A stretch of DNA of 14,219 bases from Deltaproteobacteria bacterium. GTDB lineage: Bacteria > Desulfobacterota > Binatia > UBA9968. The notes below the pieces were generated by a model. The model was not told the origin of the DNA and made no database searches. It saw only the letters and a list, made by a program, of their open reading frames with translations. The first letter of the stretch is position 1, and the number at the start of each line of letters is the position of its first letter. The stretch spans positions 1 to 14,219 of the forward strand of contig VBLN01000027.1 of the NCBI GenBank assembly GCA_005878685.1, read 5' to 3'. Positions 6,783 to 13,466 of this stretch are shown piece by piece. Both the position numbers and the translations under genes were made by a program.

Positions 6783-7166
6783 ATGAAAGACGGCTTGGCT
6801 GCTGGCCTCACCTACAAGCAGGACTTCACGGTTACCCCGGAGATGGGGGTGACCCATTTTGGCGCGGGCATTCCTAGGGTCCTCTCCACTCCGTCTATGA
6901 TCGGTCTGATGGAGCGCACCTGCCTGGAGCTTTTGACTCCGTACATGGACAAGGATGAGCAGACCGTCGGTTTTCATGTGGACGTGAAGCATCTGGCGCC
7001 CACGCGGATCGGCCAGAGCGTCACGGTTACGGCCACCCTGCAGGAGATAGCGGATAAGCGTTTTCGTTTTGCCGTCGAGGCCACCAACGATCAGGGCGTG
7101 AAAATCGGCGTGGGCGCTCACCGCCGTGCGCTCATCCATTTAAAGCAGTTCACCAGCGGTACTTGA
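6783..7166 (+). CDS. Thioesterase, fluoroacetyl-CoA thioesterase (FlK)-like hot-dog family
   Basis: This 127-residue protein is a complete single hot-dog domain. The FlK catalytic set is conserved with identical spacing: T36 in VLSTPSMIGLMER, E44 in the same motif, and H70 in VKHLAPT, compared with T42, E50 and H76 of FlK as I recall them. VGFHVDVKHLAPTRIGQSV and VGAHRRALIH are further family blocks. It should hydrolyse an acyl-CoA, but most such proteins outside Streptomyces are annotated only as thioesterases and the acyl group is unknown. ATG 6783 is required because the conserved domain begins within a few residues. The gene has its own promoter with almost no leader, and a terminator follows at 7193-7225, so it is probably monocistronic. 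Confidence 0.87.
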   Translation: MKDGLAAGLTYKQDFTVTPEMGVTHFGAGIPRVLSTPSMIGLMERTCLELLTPYMDKDEQTVGFHVDVKHLAPTRIGQSVTVTATLQEIADKRFRFAVEATNDQGVKIGVGAHRRALIHLKQFTSGT

Positions 7167-7192
7167 GAGGGCCGCCTCCTGATTTAAAATTC

Positions 7193-7225
7193 AAAAGTCC
7201 GGCTTCATCCGGGCTCTTTTGTTTT
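7193..7225 (+). terminator. Rho-independent terminator after the thioesterase
   Basis: AAAAG-t-CCGG, loop CTTCAT, CCGG-gct-CTTTT forms an interrupted stem, followed by TCTTTTGTTTT. It starts 26 bases after the thioesterase stop and separates it from the cupin unit. Confidence 0.7.
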
Positions 7226-7231
7226 CTCTGC

Positions 7232-7261
7232 TTGACGCCTTGTGCGCGCATTCGGTAATGT
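7232..7261 (+). promoter_or_regulatory. Candidate sigma-70 promoter of the cupin/substrate-binding protein unit
   Basis: TTGACG (7232-7237), an 18-base spacer and TAATGT (7256-7261) lie just after the terminator and about 60 bases before the cupin start. The -10 is moderate, so this is tentative. Confidence 0.35.
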
Positions 7262-7320
7262 CCATTGTCTTTCTCGAACGTTTGGACCATAGGATGTCAG
7301 CCTCAAAGTCAGGAGGATTT

Positions 7321-7737
7321 ATGAAAGTGATCTATCACCAAGACCGACCCTTATTGGAATTTCCCGACGAGCCGTGGCGTCCAACTTTACGAATGGCGGT
7401 TAATCGATCTGCTGGAGCAAACTCCGTGTCGGTCTGGCTGAATGACGCGGAAGGTCAAAAGCGAGCTCCGCTTCACTGGCATGACGTTGAGGAGGTCTTG
7501 GTTTTCCTCGAGGTGGAAGGCGATGGTTTCGTTCGTGTCGGTGAAGAGGAGCATAAAGTGGAAACTCAGACCAGTGTCGTGGTTCCTCCTGGAACGGTTC
7601 ATTGTTTTGGACTTCGCGGTCGAGGCAGTTTAAAGGCGATCTCCGTTCTTCCCGATGCGGACGCTGTCCTCGGTCATCGAGTCTTTGAGAAAGGTAATGA
7701 AAGCTTTGACCTACCGCCACCGAAGAAGGACGGTTGA
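7321..7737 (+). CDS. Small cupin-domain protein
   Basis: This 138-residue single cupin starts at ATG 7321, with AGGAGG just upstream (7311-7316); longer upstream reading is not needed. Cupin motif 1 is PLHWHDVEEV with H52, H54 and E58. Motif 2 is VVVPPGTVHCFG with H94. These four residues form the usual metal site. Members are small dioxygenases, isomerases or binding proteins, and no specific reaction can be assigned. The second substrate-binding protein gene follows 55 bases downstream with no visible terminator between, so the two were probably co-transcribed. A role in handling the transported ligand is possible but is only inference. Confidence 0.85.
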   Translation: MKVIYHQDRPLLEFPDEPWRPTLRMAVNRSAGANSVSVWLNDAEGQKRAPLHWHDVEEVLVFLEVEGDGFVRVGEEEHKVETQTSVVVPPGTVHCFGLRGRGSLKAISVLPDADAVLGHRVFEKGNESFDLPPPKKDG

Positions 7738-7792
7738 CAGAGACTGGGCAATCATCAATCCTTAACCAGGATTCTTTTTCAGGGAGAAAACG

Positions 7793-8753
7793 ATGAGTAA
7801 CGCGGGATGGATGGCTATTCTTCTTTCTCTCTCAGTAACCTCGTTTCCCGGCTTGACCAGAAGCGCGTTTGCCGCCGAGAGAGCCGGCAGACTCTCTCCT
7901 CTCCGCATCGCGATCGTCTCCCGCAGCACGCTCGACATGCCCTTTTACGTGGCGCGGGAGCGCGGCTTTTTCCGCGAGGAGGGCTTGGAGGCCGAGATCA
8001 TTTTTATGAAGGGGAACCTGACGGTGCAAGGGATGTTGGGCGGCAGCATCGACTTCGGTACGGCAACGGGGACGGCGGTTAGCGCCGCCGTAAACGGCGC
8101 CGATGTGAGAGTTGTGTTCGCTATGAGTGACAAGCCTTCATTTGATCTGATTGCGCGGCAAGAAAATCGGCACCTCCGGGGTCGGAGCGCTTACAGAAAT
8201 TCTAGCGCGCCAGATCCTGATCGCGAACCAGGTGCCTCCGGAACAAGTGACCTTTCTTCCGCTCGGCACGAGCGATGTGACTTACGTGGCGCTAAAAGCC
8301 GGCGTGATCGACGCCACCATGGTCCAGATTCCGCAGAACTTTCTTGCGCAAGATGAGGGGTTTCGAAAGCTCGCTTCAGGTGCAGATTTCTATCGAGCCG
8401 TACAGGGCGGCCTGGCAACGACGAAAGCGACCGTTTCCGAGCGTCCCGAACTCGTGGCCAAAGCGATCCGAGCGACCATGCGCGCGGTGCGGCTGATCGC
8501 AAACGACAAGAAGTATGCTCTCGAATTTATGAAGGGGCCCTACCTCGATCTCGGTAAGGAGCGCGAACGTTTCGCCGAACGCGCTTATACTGCGGCGGTC
8601 CAAGGGTATCTGCTATCCGGCGTCGTAGATGAAAAAGTGCAGCGGGAAATGATCACGGTCGCGGCCCAGCGAGCCAAACCGCAGCAGCCGGTGACGCCCG
8701 AGCGGGTCTTCGACTTTAGCTTCGCTCGCAAGATCAGCGAGGCCGTGCGATAA
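7793..8753 (+). pseudogene. NitT/TauT-type ABC substrate-binding protein (NMT1/THI5-like), copy 2, broken by a 32-base deletion
   Basis: A paralogue of 2019-2964 in the same orientation. It starts at ATG 7793 with AGGGAG upstream. The first frame encodes a signal peptide (about residues 1-27) and the N-terminal lobe up to SDKPSFDLIA. Near 8151-8157 the frame changes, and the rest (KKIGTSGVGALTEILARQIL through SFARKISEAVR) is read in another frame to 8753. Compared with copy 1, the 34 bases between TTTGC and GGCAGG are reduced to 2 (GC), a net loss of 32. The remnant TTGCGC suggests deletion between two short direct repeats. Copy 2 is intact where copy 1 is broken, and the reverse also holds. 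An open frame beginning at TTG 8151 should not be called a separate gene, since it lacks the signal peptide and the first lobe. Confidence 0.85.
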
Positions 8754-8779
8754 AAGCACTGATTTAGCCGCGACAATAT

Positions 8780-8936
8780 CAGTTCTTAGTTTTGGGTTTT
8801 GAACTTTTAGTTTCAGCCTGATCCGCCACAGGCTTCGGATGGACTCGCTGCGCCACAGTTCTTTGGCGGATGGCCAGGGCTGATTCGTCCTTTGGTAGAA
8901 GCTCAAAACTCAACACTCATAACTCAAAACTGAATA
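8780..8936. repeat. Nested inverted-repeat element, copy C
   Basis: The outer arms, left about 8781-8810 and right about 8904-8936 in inverse orientation, match at about 22 of 30 positions and have the AGTTTTGAG theme of copy B. Inside lies a perfect 8-base inverted repeat, ATCCGCCA (8821-8828) and TGGCGGAT (8864-8871). The element fills most of the 273 bases between the convergent genes ending at 8753 and 9027. No open frame of note is seen. Confidence 0.65.
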
Positions 8937-8943
8937 TGAGTAT

Positions 8944-8969
8944 TGAGAAGTAGGTCGCCGCCGGACGGA
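8944..8969. repeat. Conserved GC-rich box after copy C
   Basis: GAGAAGTAGGTCGCCGCCGG resembles the boxes at 1863-1887 and 9784-9812 and sits about 8 bases from the right arm of copy C, as in copy B. Confidence 0.4.
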
Positions 8970-9026
8970 CCTTTTGCTTGGGCACGAAGTGGAAGTTCTT
9001 CTTGTTGAGCACAGACTAGGGATGGA

Positions 9027-9434
9027 TTATCTTGGGATCACAGCGATCCCTTTGATGTTTTGGAAATCGCGATCGAAACTTGCGATCACGCCTACATCCT
9101 GCCTGCGGGCTACTGTGACAATGGCCGCGTCCGTAAAGCTCAACTTGGTGCCGGTTTGGTTGCGAAATGTCTCAAGGGTTTCGAGAAAAAGTTCCGAGCA
9201 GGGAACAAAATCGAGTTCCCGAGCCTGCAAAAGTGTTGAGCCTACGGGAGTGGCCACGGGAAGACCCCGGCGGGAAGAGAGAACCGTCACGACCTCTAAA
9301 AACACGTATTCTAGCAGCAGCGCCTGTCCCCATTTACCTGCTATAAGTTCACCCATGGCGTGCACCGAGGCCGTATGGTGGACATCCCGCGCGTTGTGGT
9401 AAGCGATGATGAAGCTTGAATCTAGAACGACCAT
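9027..9434 (-). CDS. vapC: PIN-domain ribonuclease toxin, VapC-like
   Basis: This 135-residue PIN domain has its acidic residues in place: D5 in MVVLDSSF, E42 or E47 in LLEYVFLEVV, D102 in FTDAAIVTVA, and D121 in SFDRDF. VapC toxins are magnesium-dependent RNases that cut tRNA or rRNA and are held inactive by the antitoxin encoded just upstream. The toxin starts at ATG 9434, 12 bases after the antitoxin stop, so the pair is one operon. The residues look functional. The symbol is given at family level only. Confidence 0.87.
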   Translation of the reverse strand: MVVLDSSFIIAYHNARDVHHTASVHAMGELIAGKWGQALLLEYVFLEVVTVLSSRRGLPVATPVGSTLLQARELDFVPCSELFLETLETFRNQTGTKLSFTDAAIVTVARRQDVGVIASFDRDFQNIKGIAVIPR

Positions 9435-9446
9435 GCGGTCATGCCC

Positions 9447-9680
9447 TTAGGCTCCATAAACAACAGTGTCGATCTCCTCACTGAGCCGCTCGTTTCCTTT
9501 TGGGTAGCTCTCGGGTTGGAGATCCCGAAGACTACCTCGTCTGGCGCTCAACTCAGGACGCATAAGATAAGCATGGATCGCTTCATTGACTATTTCTCCA
9601 ATAGTCTTGCCGGCTAAAGCCGCCCTAGCTTTTAATGCTCTGTAGACCCTCTCGTCGATATTGCGAATTGTAGTGTCCAT
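9447..9680 (-). CDS. vapB: Ribbon-helix-helix antitoxin, VapB/FitA-like
   Basis: The first part is a ribbon-helix-helix domain: strand TTIRNIDERVYRALKARAAL, then a turn and a second helix, GKTIGEIVNEAIHAYL. The C-terminal tail (about 42-77) is charged and probably wraps the toxin. Start ATG 9680 (MDTTIRNID) is preferred because the beta strand follows at once; an ATG at 9689 would add three residues. No ribosome site is visible. The likely -10 lies immediately upstream, so the message may be leaderless. It probably represses its own operon at the inverted repeat 9693-9704. Confidence 0.82.
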   Translation of the reverse strand: MDTTIRNIDERVYRALKARAALAGKTIGEIVNEAIHAYLMRPELSARRGSLRDLQPESYPKGNERLSEEIDTVVYGA

Positions 9681-9687
9681 AGTGTGC

Positions 9688-9716
9688 ACTGTAACACAAG
9701 TGTTCTATAGGTGCAA
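9688..9716 (-). promoter_or_regulatory. Toxin-antitoxin promoter with operator-like palindrome
   Basis: On the minus strand, -35 TTGCAC (9716-9711), a 17-base spacer and -10 TACAGT (9693-9688) place the start of transcription a few bases before ATG 9680. The spacer contains AACAC-AA-GTGTT (9693-9704), with perfect 5-base arms, the expected position and size for an autorepressor site. The hexamers are moderate matches. Confidence 0.5.
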
Positions 9717-9772
9717 GCCGGTTAGAAGCCCCCTTCTTGCCTGGGATATAATGTGGCGCCGCTGGCGCTAAT

Positions 9773-9935
9773 GCAGTTATCGTGTGGGAAGAGTGGCTCG
9801 CCGCTGGATTAAGATTTTATGAGGCTCTGCTCTTGGGAACCTGTCTCCAGCCGGTCGAAAAGGTCCAGCAAGTGGGTGTCGAGTCACGCATCTTGGGTTT
9901 TCGGGTTTAACTCGGAACTCAAAACTCGAAACTGC
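9773..9935. repeat. Intergenic repeat region, copy D
   Basis: The 260-base gap between the antitoxin operon and the amidohydrolase holds another box of the GAAGAGT..GCCGCTGGATT type (9784-9812). Further on is an inverted pair made of a GGGTTTTCGGGTT-like arm (9893-9908) and an AACTCAAAACTCGAAACT arm (9916-9933). No gene is seen in the gap. Confidence 0.45.
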
Positions 9936-9949
9936 AGCTGCGATAGGCC

Positions 9950-11077
9950 TTAGCGGGCCAGACCATAGAGCCGGGCCGGATTGTGCTCGAGTATGTTTGC
10001 CTTTGCGGAAGCGCTTAGGTCTTTGCGCTCTTGCAGCTCGCGGGCGGCGTAGCGCTCGCGGTCTCCATGGGGCATGTCCGTCCCCATAACGATCTGCTTT
10101 TCGCCCACCAAGTCCATCACCTGCGGCAACAGGGAATCCTCCAGTTCCGCGCTGAAGTAAAGCGTTCCTCGTTTGATGTACTCCATAGCCGGTAGCTGCT
10201 GCAGCGGCTTGGTTTGCGGCAGAAATTTGGCCAGGTATTTTCCCTGGTTTTGATAACGATGCTCAAGACGGTCGATCATAAACGGTATCCACATGCAGCC
10301 GGCTTCGAGAAAGACCGCGGTGAGATTCGGGAAACGATCCAAAACGCCACCGCTGATCAGCGCGGCAAAGCCCATGAGCACGGGAAAGTGAAAGGCGACG
10401 ACGCCGGAAGGATAGATATGGCTGTAGAGATTGTTGATCGAAGGACTTGCCCATCCGACATGGACCGCGAGTGGAAGTTTTTCCTCGCATAGAGCTTCAT
10501 AAAAGGGGAAAAATGACGGGTCGTCCAGCTGACGATCTCCGATGGTTCCCAGGAGCATGACATTCGCCGCGCCGAGCCGCTTCGCCTCATGGACCTCGCG
10601 CACCGCTGCTTGGATCTGGTCGAGATTCACCACCGCCGCCCATTTGAGCCGCTCATGACGCGACAAGGTCTCGCCCAGCCAGCGGTTATAAGAAGCGCAG
10701 AGCGCTGTCACGAAGGCCGGATTGGAGCTCAGCGGGTAGGCGAGGAAGAGCGTCGGGTAGATGACCTGGACCGCGATATCCTCTTCATCCATGATCTGAA
10801 GACGCGCTTGGATGTCGGTGAGCTCCATGCAGCCGACACTTTCCGGTTTATTTATAGTGTGGAGCGCGGGTTTGCCATCGTAGGTCGTAGGCGTGCCCAA
10901 GTTGTTGCAGCCGCGCCCCACGCGCCGGGGAAACAACTGCTCGTCAATGTCCCAGTAGGCCATCCCGTCCACGCCGACAACTCGGGGACGCTGGGCGTGG
11001 AAGGCGGGATCCAAGTAGGCATCGCTGAAAGTTGCTGGGCTTTCTTCCAGGTGACCGTCGGCATCAACATAACGCAT
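9950..11077 (-). CDS. Amidohydrolase family 2 (ACMSD-like) metal-dependent hydrolase/decarboxylase
   Basis: A 375-residue protein, normal for PF04909. The N-terminal metal motif is YVDADGHLEE (D5, D7, H9, E12). Later come LAVHVGW (H206), VFLEAG (E258) and the C-terminal GTDMPHGD (D334), a full set for a metal-binding TIM barrel. The family includes decarboxylases of aromatic acids and hydrolases of cyclic compounds; the substrate is unknown. ATG 11077 is chosen because GGAGGTGAT sits 4 bases upstream; GTG 11086 lies inside that ribosome site. It is a single gene with a near-consensus promoter at 11110-11138, so steady expression is likely. The reading frame is intact. Confidence 0.9.
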   Translation of the reverse strand: MRYVDADGHLEESPATFSDAYLDPAFHAQRPRVVGVDGMAYWDIDEQLFPRRVGRGCNNLGTPTTYDGKPALHTINKPESVGCMELTDIQARLQIMDEEDIAVQVIYPTLFLAYPLSSNPAFVTALCASYNRWLGETLSRHERLKWAAVVNLDQIQAAVREVHEAKRLGAANVMLLGTIGDRQLDDPSFFPFYEALCEEKLPLAVHVGWASPSINNLYSHIYPSGVVAFHFPVLMGFAALISGGVLDRFPNLTAVFLEAGCMWIPFMIDRLEHRYQNQGKYLAKFLPQTKPLQQLPAMEYIKRGTLYFSAELEDSLLPQVMDLVGEKQIVMGTDMPHGDRERYAARELQERKDLSASAKANILEHNPARLYGLAR

Positions 11078-11081
11078 GGTT

Positions 11082-11090
11082 ATCACCTCC
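11082..11090 (-). promoter_or_regulatory. Ribosome binding site of the amidohydrolase
   Basis: GGAGGTGAT on the minus strand, 4 bases before ATG 11077. It rules out the in-frame GTG at 11086 as the start. Confidence 0.85.
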
Positions 11091-11109
11091 AGGCGAGTCC
11101 ATCAGCGTT

Positions 11110-11138
11110 CTTATACAATCCTGCGCCCAATGCGTCAA
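11110..11138 (-). promoter_or_regulatory. Near-consensus sigma-70 promoter of the amidohydrolase
   Basis: On the minus strand, -35 TTGACG (11138-11133), exactly 17 bases, then -10 TATAAG (11115-11110). Both hexamers match five of six consensus positions. Transcription would start near 11103, giving a leader of about 25 bases that contains the ribosome site. Confidence 0.75.
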
Positions 11139-11184
11139 TTAGATGGGTTTGATCCAGTTCAGCCGCCACACGGATTTATGATTC

Positions 11185-11245
11185 AAAAGGCCCACTGCTC
11201 GAAAGAGTCCTAGTCCTTTTGTTTCGGCAGTCCTTTTGTTTCGGC
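11185..11245. repeat. Stem-loop and 17-base tandem duplication in the 330-base gap
   Basis: AGTCCTTTTGTTTCGGC occurs twice in direct tandem (11212-11228 and 11229-11245). The first copy also pairs with an upstream CAAAAGG to form a long stem, with an inner CTC-GAAA-GAG hairpin. The structure could be a weak terminator for the minus-strand gene ending at 11408, but the T tract is short. The rest of 11139-11407 shows no gene; a small CCTGA/TCAGG stem lies at 11379-11396. Confidence 0.5.
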
Positions 11246-11407
11246 TTGACGGCAGGCGGAGACTTCGAGTAATTCTAGGTATTTTTTGTTGATCTTGAAA
11301 TTAAGGCGTCGTCCCTGGATTCGATGATCTTTTACATTTGACAAACCCCGATACGGTCGTGATCGGCTAGGATAACGACCTGAAAAGGGTATCAGGCATT
11401 TGTTGCT

Positions 11408-11803
11408 TTAGTTTGGCCTGGTCGAAGTTCGGACTGGCTGCGAGTAGAGTTTAAATCCCCCCCAGCCGAACTCGCCGACCGGTTTGTTCGTGGAGGCGTC
11501 GAAAAGATCAATGAGCATGAATTTTTGCGGATGGCCAGCGAGATAGTTGGAAAAGGTATCCACGAAACGTTCCTGGCTTTGAAAATCGGCGCGGTAAAAA
11601 CCTTCGCCGAGATAAAGCCTATGAGGACGGTGTTGCCCGTCGAGCCTGATCCAGAATTGCGAACCCTTGGGCCCTAGGGAGTCCAGCCATTTCTTGTACT
11701 CGGCGATTTGCGCCTCTTGTTTTTTGAAGTCTTGTCCGGAAGCGGGCATACTCTGGACAAGGCTGATTGAAAGAGCGAGAAGGGTAGCAGCTACAATTTT
11801 CAT
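11408..11803 (-). CDS. Small secreted protein of unknown function
   Basis: I do not recognise this 131-residue protein. It begins with a clear Sec signal peptide (MKIVAATLLALSISLVQSMP, likely cut after ASG, about residue 23). The mature part is about 105 residues and contains KKQEAQIAEYKKWLDSLG, then alternating hydrophobic and charged strands such as SQFWIRLDGQHRPHRLYLG and PVGEFGWGGFKLYSQP. It has no cysteines in the mature part, no lipobox and no further membrane segment, so it should be a free periplasmic or extracellular protein. ATG 11803 is preferred because GGGAGG lies 5 bases upstream and the signal peptide starts there; an extension to 11905 would put 34 unlike residues in front. 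It is read in the same direction as the PAP2 gene behind it, 155 bases apart. Confidence 0.65.
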   Translation of the reverse strand: MKIVAATLLALSISLVQSMPASGQDFKKQEAQIAEYKKWLDSLGPKGSQFWIRLDGQHRPHRLYLGEGFYRADFQSQERFVDTFSNYLAGHPQKFMLIDLFDASTNKPVGEFGWGGFKLYSQPVRTSTRPN

Positions 11804-11958
11804 CGATCCTCCCGTCTGAAATTGTCTGCGACTGCTTACGCAAGACTGCTGCCATCGGAGGGGGACCCAGAGCAAAAAGGGTCTGCTACGCCTTTTTTGT
11901 AACAATCAGGGACAAAAGAACGTCGCACGCCAGCCGGACCCGGCGTCGAGCTGTGACA

Positions 11959-13173
11959 TTATTGGCAACGGAGGACTGCGCTGTCGGCGGCTCTTAGATG
12001 CTGTCCCAGCTTCCCAGGTCGGTTCTCTATGTGGTCCAATTTAGGGAAACGGAAGAATCTAGATGTGGCCTCCCAAATCATCCACGTCAGCGCCGCGACG
12101 ACATATCCGTCTATGGCGTAATGCCAGCCTAGATGGACCGATCCGATCAGATTGATCATGGCAAAGGCCAGCAGAATCCGGCCGAACCACGAGTTGACCT
12201 GGTAGCCCGCTAAAGCGAATAGCACGGCCACTGCAACATGCATGCTGGGCATCGCCGAGATACCACCGAGAGGTAAATGAGTCGCATTGAGATGAGCATC
12301 CCACAGACCTTGTTGATTGCGGACAGCCCAGAGGGAACCATCTTCGTGCACGGAGCGGAGATAGTTCATCAATGGCAAGAAAGGGTTGTCAGAATCTGTT
12401 ACGTAGGAGTAATAGCATGGACCGGCAGATGACAGGAGAGTCGCCATGATGGTCCCGACGACGATCCACACCAGGCCGAAGCTTACAAAAAATCGCAGCC
12501 TAAGCATACGCCTGCGGCTCCAGGCCATCCACAGCAGAAATCCAACGAGAAGAGGAAACCAGGCCATATAGCAGATATCCAGCGCCCGCGTGATGATGGG
12601 TCGGCCAAGCAGCGGCTGAAGCAAAGCCCAGGGATGATTTCCGAAATGCAGATAGTAATCTAGCTTCATCAACGTCTCATCCCACGCGAAGGGCTGAATC
12701 CTGGGGATGGTTTCCTTAAAGCTCCGAAACGTGCTTATGAATGGCGCGATTGAGAGGTAAGCGAGGAGGAATCCAACCAGTTTTTCCAGCGTGAGATAGC
12801 GCTCGCGAATTTCGCACCCCGCTGTGCGAAGGTCGTCTTCGCCCCGGACAAAACGGGGAATCCTCACGATGAAATGCATTGTGAAAAAGCAGGCGGTGAA
12901 GAAGATAGCGAAGACATCCAATAGATAGTAGTTGAACTGAATTTGCATCATGCCGTCGAGCCCTAACGACGATTCGATAAGTAAGCCCTCTCCCACGTAG
13001 ACGGCGACGATCAAAAGAATGGGGAAGTTCTCACACAGGGCGCTGATCAGATCGTCGACCCAGGGCCAGCGTGTTGCCGTGCGTTCCAGCCGGTCTTTAG
13101 ACTGTACTGTCGGCAGAATCTTGGGAAGTGCGTTATAGAGTTCAGATCCCTGTAATCGCGTTAGTCCATCCAT
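11959..13173 (-). CDS. PAP2-superfamily integral membrane phosphatase/transferase (PAP2_3 / inositol-phosphorylceramide-synthase-like)
   Basis: A 404-residue membrane protein with about six to eight hydrophobic segments (for example 50-62, 84-104, 131-147, 202-218, 228-248, 311-325, 333-345, 355-368). The catalytic PAP2 motifs are present: GGISAMPSMHVA (S310, H312) and GSVHLGWHYAIDGY (H347, H351, D355). Conserved NATHLPLGG precedes the first. The AMPSMH form is typical of the PAP2_3 branch, which includes AUR1-like transferases and lipid phosphatases, so the substrate is probably a phospholipid or polyprenyl phosphate at the membrane. ATG 13173 is used because GGAAAG lies about 7 bases upstream; GTG 13206 would add 11 residues. 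The C-terminal tail is short and cytoplasmic-looking. Confidence 0.83.
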   Translation of the reverse strand: MDGLTRLQGSELYNALPKILPTVQSKDRLERTATRWPWVDDLISALCENFPILLIVAVYVGEGLLIESSLGLDGMMQIQFNYYLLDVFAIFFTACFFTMHFIVRIPRFVRGEDDLRTAGCEIRERYLTLEKLVGFLLAYLSIAPFISTFRSFKETIPRIQPFAWDETLMKLDYYLHFGNHPWALLQPLLGRPIITRALDICYMAWFPLLVGFLLWMAWSRRRMLRLRFFVSFGLVWIVVGTIMATLLSSAGPCYYSYVTDSDNPFLPLMNYLRSVHEDGSLWAVRNQQGLWDAHLNATHLPLGGISAMPSMHVAVAVLFALAGYQVNSWFGRILLAFAMINLIGSVHLGWHYAIDGYVVAALTWMIWEATSRFFRFPKLDHIENRPGKLGQHLRAADSAVLRCQ

Positions 13174-13225
13174 CCTGAATCTTTCCGTCTGCCGTCGCGG
13201 GGACACGCCACCGGAAGTTTAGACG

Positions 13226-13273
13226 ACGAAGTTCCTTCGTGTTGTCCAATGTGTAATAATATTCATTATAACA
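13226..13273 (-). promoter_or_regulatory. Candidate promoter and leader hairpin of the PAP2 gene
   Basis: On the minus strand TGTTATAAT (13273-13265) is a perfect extended -10; no good -35 is seen at standard spacing. The predicted leader of about 85 bases contains a 6-base stem ACGAAG/CTTCGT with a 3-base loop (13226-13240). The remaining gap to 13466 has no gene. An interrupted hairpin (TGGCA..CGCCT / AGGCG..TGCCA, 13353-13387) lies in it but lacks a T run. Confidence 0.5.
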
Positions 13274-13466
13274 AATCAGATGCCAAAAGGCTAAAACACA
13301 GAAAACTAGTTGAAATGTTGGCGGTTTTTTCTGCTTGAAGATAAACCTTAGGTGGCAAAACGCCTCACGAATCAGGCGGAATTGCCATAGTTAGGTTAGA
13401 GAATTTCAGAAATGCCCCTTTCTTGATGACGCCCGATCAGAGCCACTCGCGAGGATCGACTGAGAC

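Noticed and set aside
8151..8753. A separate 200-residue binding protein starting at TTG 8151
   Set aside because: It is the second half of copy 2 after the deletion; it lacks a signal peptide and the first lobe.
8974..9402. Plus-strand open frame of 142 codons opposite the toxin
   Set aside because: Antisense to a clear PIN-domain gene; no family features.
1796..9935. CRISPR-like array suggested by repeated AACTCAAAACTC units
   Set aside because: The units are inverted, irregularly spaced, AT-rich and have no uniform spacers; no cas genes are present.
10589..11152. Plus-strand open frame of 187 codons opposite the amidohydrolase
   Set aside because: Antisense shadow of a well-supported gene with its own promoter and ribosome site.
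13353..13387. Hairpin after the permease as a terminator
   Set aside because: The stem is interrupted and no T run follows on either strand.
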